From assembly GCA_026225945.1 (NCBI GenBank), contig JAMJFZ010003624.1:8953501-9017500 (forward strand): a stretch of DNA of 64,000 nucleotides, given 5' to 3'. This stretch comes from Cricetomys ansorgei. Lineage: Eukaryota; Chordata; Mammalia; Rodentia; Nesomyidae. Made by a program: the position numbers and the translations under genes. The notes beneath the pieces are model-generated. The model did no database searches. It was not told where the DNA came from and was given only the letters and a program-made list of their open reading frames with translations. Below are positions 60,536 to 64,000 of the stretch, piece after piece (positions within the stretch are counted from its first letter, which is position 1; every line of letters starts with the position of its first letter).

Positions 60536-63500
60536 TTTTTTTTTTTTAATGTACCACGAGTAATCTAAATTCTTATTTGTAGAAGATACATGGTCCAAGA
60601 ACAGAAATATTCCTTATTAACAAGAGGAAAAGAAGTAAGCTGAGGGTGAACACAGGATTTTAATATATAAATTATAGTGTAGGTATAAAATGCAGGTGAC
60701 TGGAATTCCTTTACTCTGCACGCATTATGTCCAGCGACTTGGCATGTATCCAAGTACTCTCAGGTTCTATGTTCATACGTGTTATTCCAAGCTTACAAAT
60801 TCCTGTTTCATTTTTCCAGTCATTGAATTTAGTACCTTAAAAAGAGCACATACATTAACAAATGACTGATCAACTGGTTTAGAAAACTGAGTCTTGGGAT
60901 TTATTTCCCCCGCCTTAATTTCTGGAGTCTCTGGTGTTCGAGTCAGAGAGTGAAGCTGATGGAGTGCATTCACTGATCTGCCCGGTTTGGCCTCTGAAAT
61001 AAGCTGTCCTCTGGTCTTTCTCTGTCTATTGCGGTAATCTCTTAGAAGGCGGCGGCTGGCTGTGTTGGAACTGGGGACTTCGTGGAGCTGCTGGGAGGAA
61101 CTGGATTGGACCCCTCCAAGATGATGCCTTTAGCAGACCTGTGCTACCCCTTTCAAGGCCCTGGTGAGACAGTCCTTCAGTTGTCATTTATGCGGCTAGC
61201 AAGGTTATCAGCATCCTAAGAGAAACCTATGAAGCAGATAGAAAGTGTATTTAACAACACTAAGGAAAACTAGGAAAAAGACAATGTTTCTCCACTTTAG
61301 GGAGGATCTCTGCTTTTATCCTTTGGAGACTAACTTGTTTGTTGACTGACAGTTCAATGGTAAAAGTATCAGTGATTGATGACAGTCTAATAATGAAATA
61401 ATAACTAAATAACTTTGCTACCTGCATGTATACTCATATAGGTGTACATATGTATATATGGGTATATATGCACTTATCTATGTGCGTATATGGTATGTAT
61501 ATACATACATTTGGGGATGGATTACTTACAGCACTTATACAATAAAACAATTAGCTTTACTAGAACACCTCTGAGCTTCTGGGTTTGTGCCAACTTCTAC
61601 TGCTATGCTAGCCTCTCAAAGGCAAATTGACCTCTACAACCCAGAGGCAAATTCTAACATCTCAAAGTGCCCAGCATTACTAAAGAGCTGCTTTCTGGTG
61701 CAGGTGCCGAGTGGGGCCTGTTCCACCTTGTTAGGGACCAATGGGGATGCCCATGTGCTCAAGCCAAGGTGTTTGAGGATGGGGTTCAAACTACTGACCT
61801 CATGACCAAACTAATAACTGAATGTGTGTGTGGGAAGGTTACATAGAACAGTTCTACAAAGGTCATCCTCATATCTGTACTCCAGGAATCGTTGCCAAGC
61901 TTAGAAAGAGACAAATTAAAACCAAAGACAACACCGATGCCAAATCGCACAGACCGTTCCCATCAGAGCCCCCTTCTCTCTCACCCCCTCAGGCTCTTTC
62001 CCAACTAGGTAACGAAGTTGCAAAGGAGACCACTGTTTTGATCAGCTATGTCCTCATGTTAAAATAATGTGTTCTGCCCCCTCTTCAGGCTCACAGGCAT
62101 GGAAATGTCTCCATGAGGTAGGAGTGGTCTAAGACAAACTATCTCACTGTGGCAAAGACGCTCATTAAAGGTGCCTAAACTTACTTTGCTGAAGCTGAGA
62201 AGATTTTTTTTTTTTCGAGACAGGGTCTCACTAAGTAGCCCAGGCTGGCCTTGAACTCCTGATCTGCCTGCCTCAGCCTCTGGAGTGCTGGGATCACAGG
62301 TGTGTACTACGGTGCCCAGAGGGGTGTGTTATGCTGACTGGTGTAAACTTGCCTCTCCAGGCAGAAGTTAATCTAGGATCTCTCATATGTGTATTAAGAA
62401 AAAACAAAAAAAATCCCAAAAAACAGGGTTGAAACTTATGTTTTCAAATAGATTTTCCTTAACGACATTATCAAGCTGGTTTGCTTCGTCTGCACCCAGG
62501 GTTGTGTCTGTGCAGCATCTGTGACACAGTGAGGGTGGTAACACATCTCAGAACTGAGAAATACCCTCTAGATACAAAGCACGAGGGGGAAGACCGAAAG
62601 AATTAAAGCGGCAGAATTATTATAAGGCAGGTAAAAACGTATGTCAGGAATCAAATCGTGGCTGGAGAAATAAATAATAAATAGGAAGTAATTTTTAATG
62701 AAAACAGTGTGACTTTCGATGTGAGGTGCTCAGGGACATCTGCCAGGAGAAGCAATGAATGTGTGTCAGACGCCCCCACAGATAATGAAAATATCGGACA
62801 TAAGCCAAGGGAGATGTTGGAAGCTATTCCACACCAGGACAGCTTTGAAAGGTGTCGGTAAACCACAGGACAAAAGCTGGCCTACTCAGTGTGCAGTCAC
62901 TCTGTGCAAATGAGTTTTCGTTTCCGTGGAAAATGTAGTCATTATCTAGACTCTGGATATAATAAATGAGATTTTTTCTGGTCCACGCAAACATAGTACA
63001 GTTCCCTCTCCTATCCACTAACTGCCACTTGTAACCCCAGATTCTGTTCCTACCACAAACTGTCCCTGTAACTTTTCAGCCTCTCCCTAGAGGTCAGAGC
63101 TGTATCAGGGAAGGGCCAGTGTGGAGCAGAGTTCAGTGGTCACCACTGTCCCCTCTGCAACCTAAACATTGAGGCAGGAGAACAGGACAAAGGCCAGAGA
63201 GGTATCTTGCCTCTTTCTAGCCAGCTTTCCTTGACCTATGGGATTCTTGTATGTTCATAGAGAGGCTGGATCTAGTTCATGATTCTACAACTAATTCTAT
63301 AGTTTAAAAAAACAAAAAAAAGAGGTAGGTGGTAGTGGTGGCACGCCTTTAATCTCAGCAGAGGAAGGCAGATCTCTGTGAGTTCGAGGCCAGCCTGGTC
63401 TACAGAGTGAGTTCCAGGACAGCCAGAGTTACAACAGAGAAACCCTGTCTTGAAAAATCAAATTTTGACTGACAGTGGTTTGACTATGTGAGAGCAAGCT

Positions 63501-63772
63501 GCCCCTCCCCCACCACACTGGTTTTAACTTACACAGTGGAGAACCCTGGTTCGACTGGATGTTCTCTAACCAGTTGGGAAATGTTCTCTCCCTTCCTCCC
63601 CCCACCAATTATAGCCCAGATGAAAATCAGCTGTGACAATGCTGTGGTGCGCATGGTCTCCAGTGGAAAACACATCAACCGCGTGACCTTTGAATACCGT
63701 CAGCTGGAACCATTGGAGCTCGAAACCTCGAATGGGAACAGCATCCCGGAATTCTGTCTGTCCAGCCTTTGA
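52702..63772 (+). CDS. CRHBP: CRHBP: corticotropin-releasing hormone-binding protein, complete CDS in seven exons
   Basis: Joining 52702-52782, 53113-53206, 53483-53643, 55115-55325, 57219-57367, 61046-61163 and 63615-63772 gives an open frame of 323 codons plus stop, with GT-AG at every junction. The product is a secreted glycoprotein that binds CRH and urocortin and limits their access to receptors. The N-terminus is a signal peptide (hydrophobic residues about 10-20, CHFVLILLTAL). All ten cysteines expected for the five disulfides are present (60, 82, 105, 142, 184, 206, 238, 265, 278, 319), as is the NCS glycosylation sequon at 205. Arg56 and Asp62, reported to matter for ligand binding, are kept. 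The protein is very close to mouse CRHBP. It is one residue longer than the 322-residue human form because of an extra codon in exon 3 (TADHVPQPHC where mouse has TADRPQLHC). It lies downstream of S100Z on the same strand, as in human. Confidence 0.97.
53113..53206 (+). CDS. CRHBP: CRHBP exon 2
   Basis: Residues 28-58 (VPEAMDYDPF to PYRRAL) plus the first base of Arg59. Acceptor CTTGCCAG, donor GA/GTAAGT. GC-rich relative to its surroundings. Confidence 0.95.
53483..53643 (+). CDS. CRHBP: CRHBP exon 3
   Basis: Residues 59-112 (RCLDMLSLPG to GGDFLK). Acceptor CTCTCCCGCAG, donor AAG/GTGAGT. It contains the one-codon insertion relative to mouse and human near 53527-53547, between Cys60 and Cys82. 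Confidence 0.95.
53644..55114 (+). other. CRHBP: CRHBP intron 3
   Basis: No recognised SINE or transposon. It ends in the weak acceptor of exon 4. Confidence 0.8.
55115..55325 (+). CDS. CRHBP: CRHBP exon 4
   Basis: Residues 113-182 (VFDGWILKGE to TDPNLF) plus the first base of Pro183. Donor C/GTAAGT. The acceptor (ATCATTTGAAG) has a poor pyrimidine tract, but the reading frame and protein similarity fix the junction. Confidence 0.95.
55326..57218 (+). other. CRHBP: CRHBP intron 4
   Basis: Contains a GAGAGAG-rich purine tract near 55935-55982 and URR1 copy 3 close to its 3' end. No coding potential. Confidence 0.8.
56856..57118 (+). mobile_element. URR1-type hAT-Charlie nonautonomous DNA transposon, copy 3
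   Basis: GGTTCTCAGCCTGTGGGTTG, TGACCCTTTCACAGTGGTC, ATATTTACATTACGATTCAT, ATTTTATGGTTGGGGAGTC. It lies about 100 bases before CRHBP exon 5. Confidence 0.85.
57219..57367 (+). CDS. CRHBP: CRHBP exon 5
   Basis: Completes Pro183 and encodes residues 184-232 (CNVISQTPSG to HLRGLQLK), including the NCS glycosylation site. Acceptor CCCCTCAAG, donor AAG/GTCAGT. Confidence 0.95.
58505..58625 (+). repeat. B1-like SINE, old
   Basis: GACTTACGCTTGTAATCCC, GCACTGGGAGACTGAGATAGG, GCCTGGACTACATAGC. Confidence 0.7.
58634..58692. repeat. (AAT)n and (ATG)n microsatellite
   Basis: Five AAT units followed by about 13 ATG units. The poly-Met open frame is an artefact. Confidence 0.95.
60035..60115 (+). repeat. 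B1-like SINE fragment
   Basis: TAGGTGTGGCAGCCCGCTCC and AATTCAAGGCTAACCTGGGC. Confidence 0.55.
60348..60548. repeat. Long (TTTC)n polypyrimidine tract
   Basis: About 190 bases of CTTT units with a few CCTT variants, ending in poly-T. It lies in CRHBP intron 5. Poly-Phe/Leu open frames here are artefacts. Confidence 0.97.
61046..61163 (+). CDS. CRHBP: CRHBP exon 6
   Basis: Residues 233-271 (KAAAGCVGTG to LCYPFQGP) plus the first base of Ala272. Acceptor AATCTCTTAG, donor CTG/GTGAGA. Confidence 0.95.
62202..62322 (-). repeat. B1-like SINE, old
   Basis: TTTTCGAGACAGGGTCTCACTAAG, TAGCCCAGGCTGGCCTTG, GCTGGGATCACAGGTGTG. Confidence 0.82.
63322..63462 (+). repeat. B1 SINE with small internal deletion
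   Basis: GGTAGTGGTGGCACGCC, then TTTAATCTCAGCAGAGGAAGGC (the CACTTGGGAGGC part is reduced), and AGTTACAACAGAGAAACC. It lies about 150 bases before CRHBP exon 7. Confidence 0.9.
63615..63772 (+). CDS. CRHBP: CRHBP exon 7 (last coding)
   Basis: Residues 272-323 (AQMKISCDNA to EFCLSSL) and TGA stop. The acceptor has a long pyrimidine tract ending AATTATAG. A B1 SINE ends about 150 bases before it. Confidence 0.95.
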
Positions 63773-64000
63773 ACAACCCGCTCGGTGACTGACGTGCTGC
63801 TAGCTGAGTTCTGACGGTTACCGTGCATGATCTCAGTGGGCAGCGAGTGAAAAGTCTTCCACGCCAGTCAGTATTCCAGGCCTCGAACACGCAGACACAT
63901 CAGCTTCAATCTGCTTCCTTTTGTTGTAACGCCTCGCTGAGCAGAAAGAAGGCCGACAACAGGTTGTTGTTGGAAATGCTTGCCATTTTTCATGTGCTGC
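63773..64000 (+). other. CRHBP: CRHBP 3'UTR, cut by the window end
   Basis: Unique sequence after the stop. No poly(A) hexamer is seen before position 64000, so the transcript probably continues beyond the window. Confidence 0.8.

Larger units (their letters stand above)
57368..61045 (+). other. CRHBP: CRHBP intron 5
   Basis: The longest CRHBP intron here, with B1-like elements, (ATG)n and a 200-bp TTTC tract. No exon candidate was found inside. Confidence 0.85.
61164..63614 (+). other. CRHBP: CRHBP intron 6
   Basis: Contains a TATG/TATA-rich tract near 61436-61510 and two B1 elements. No exon candidate. Confidence 0.85.

Noticed and set aside
60250..60598. Long Phe/Ser/Leu and Lys/Glu open frames
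   Set aside because: They are translations of the TTTC microsatellite in CRHBP intron 5.

Overview
This is a mammalian nuclear DNA window, almost certainly from a muroid rodent. It is dense in B1, B2/B3, B4 and ID SINEs, carries three copies of the rodent hAT element URR1, L1 (Lx-like) fragments and long CA/GT, GA and TTTC microsatellites. Its three protein-coding genes are spliced and match the rodent forms of known genes. Several B1 copies share a diagnostic change (GTTACAAC where mouse and rat usually have GCTACAC) and the B2 copies carry the 'TAACTCCAGTTCCAGG' type of body. This suggests a muroid other than laboratory mouse, but I cannot name the species.

Layout, all three genes on the + strand and in the order of human 5q13.3. 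(1) 1-6065: 3' part of F2RL1 (protease-activated receptor 2): the end of intron 1, the large coding exon 2 (3591-4702) and the 3'UTR. Exon 1 lies upstream of the window. (2) 6066-26800: intergenic or S100Z 5' region, mostly SINEs and other rodent repeats. (3) 26817-30110: S100Z, whose 99-codon CDS lies in two exons (27027-27167, 28188-28346). (4) 30111-52500: intergenic, with an L1-derived block, a 449-bp solo LTR nested in it, an MLT1-like LTR and URR1. (5) 52580-64000: CRHBP (corticotropin-releasing hormone-binding protein), complete CDS in seven exons encoding 323 residues, with a TATA box; the 3'UTR runs off the window end.

The genes do not form a pathway. F2RL1 is a GPCR activated by serine-protease cleavage, S100Z is an EF-hand calcium protein and CRHBP is a secreted CRH/urocortin-sequestering glycoprotein. 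Their linkage is conserved synteny.

The most notable observations are a Trp at position 6 of the PAR2 tethered ligand (SLIGRW), a one-codon insertion with local divergence in CRHBP exon 3, a perfect RFX-type X-box palindrome upstream of the CRHBP TATA box, and a textbook solo LTR whose empty site is visible in a second L1 copy about 4 kb away. I found no sign of a novel gene system, CRISPR array or RNA gene; no standard tRNA, snRNA or rRNA was recognised.
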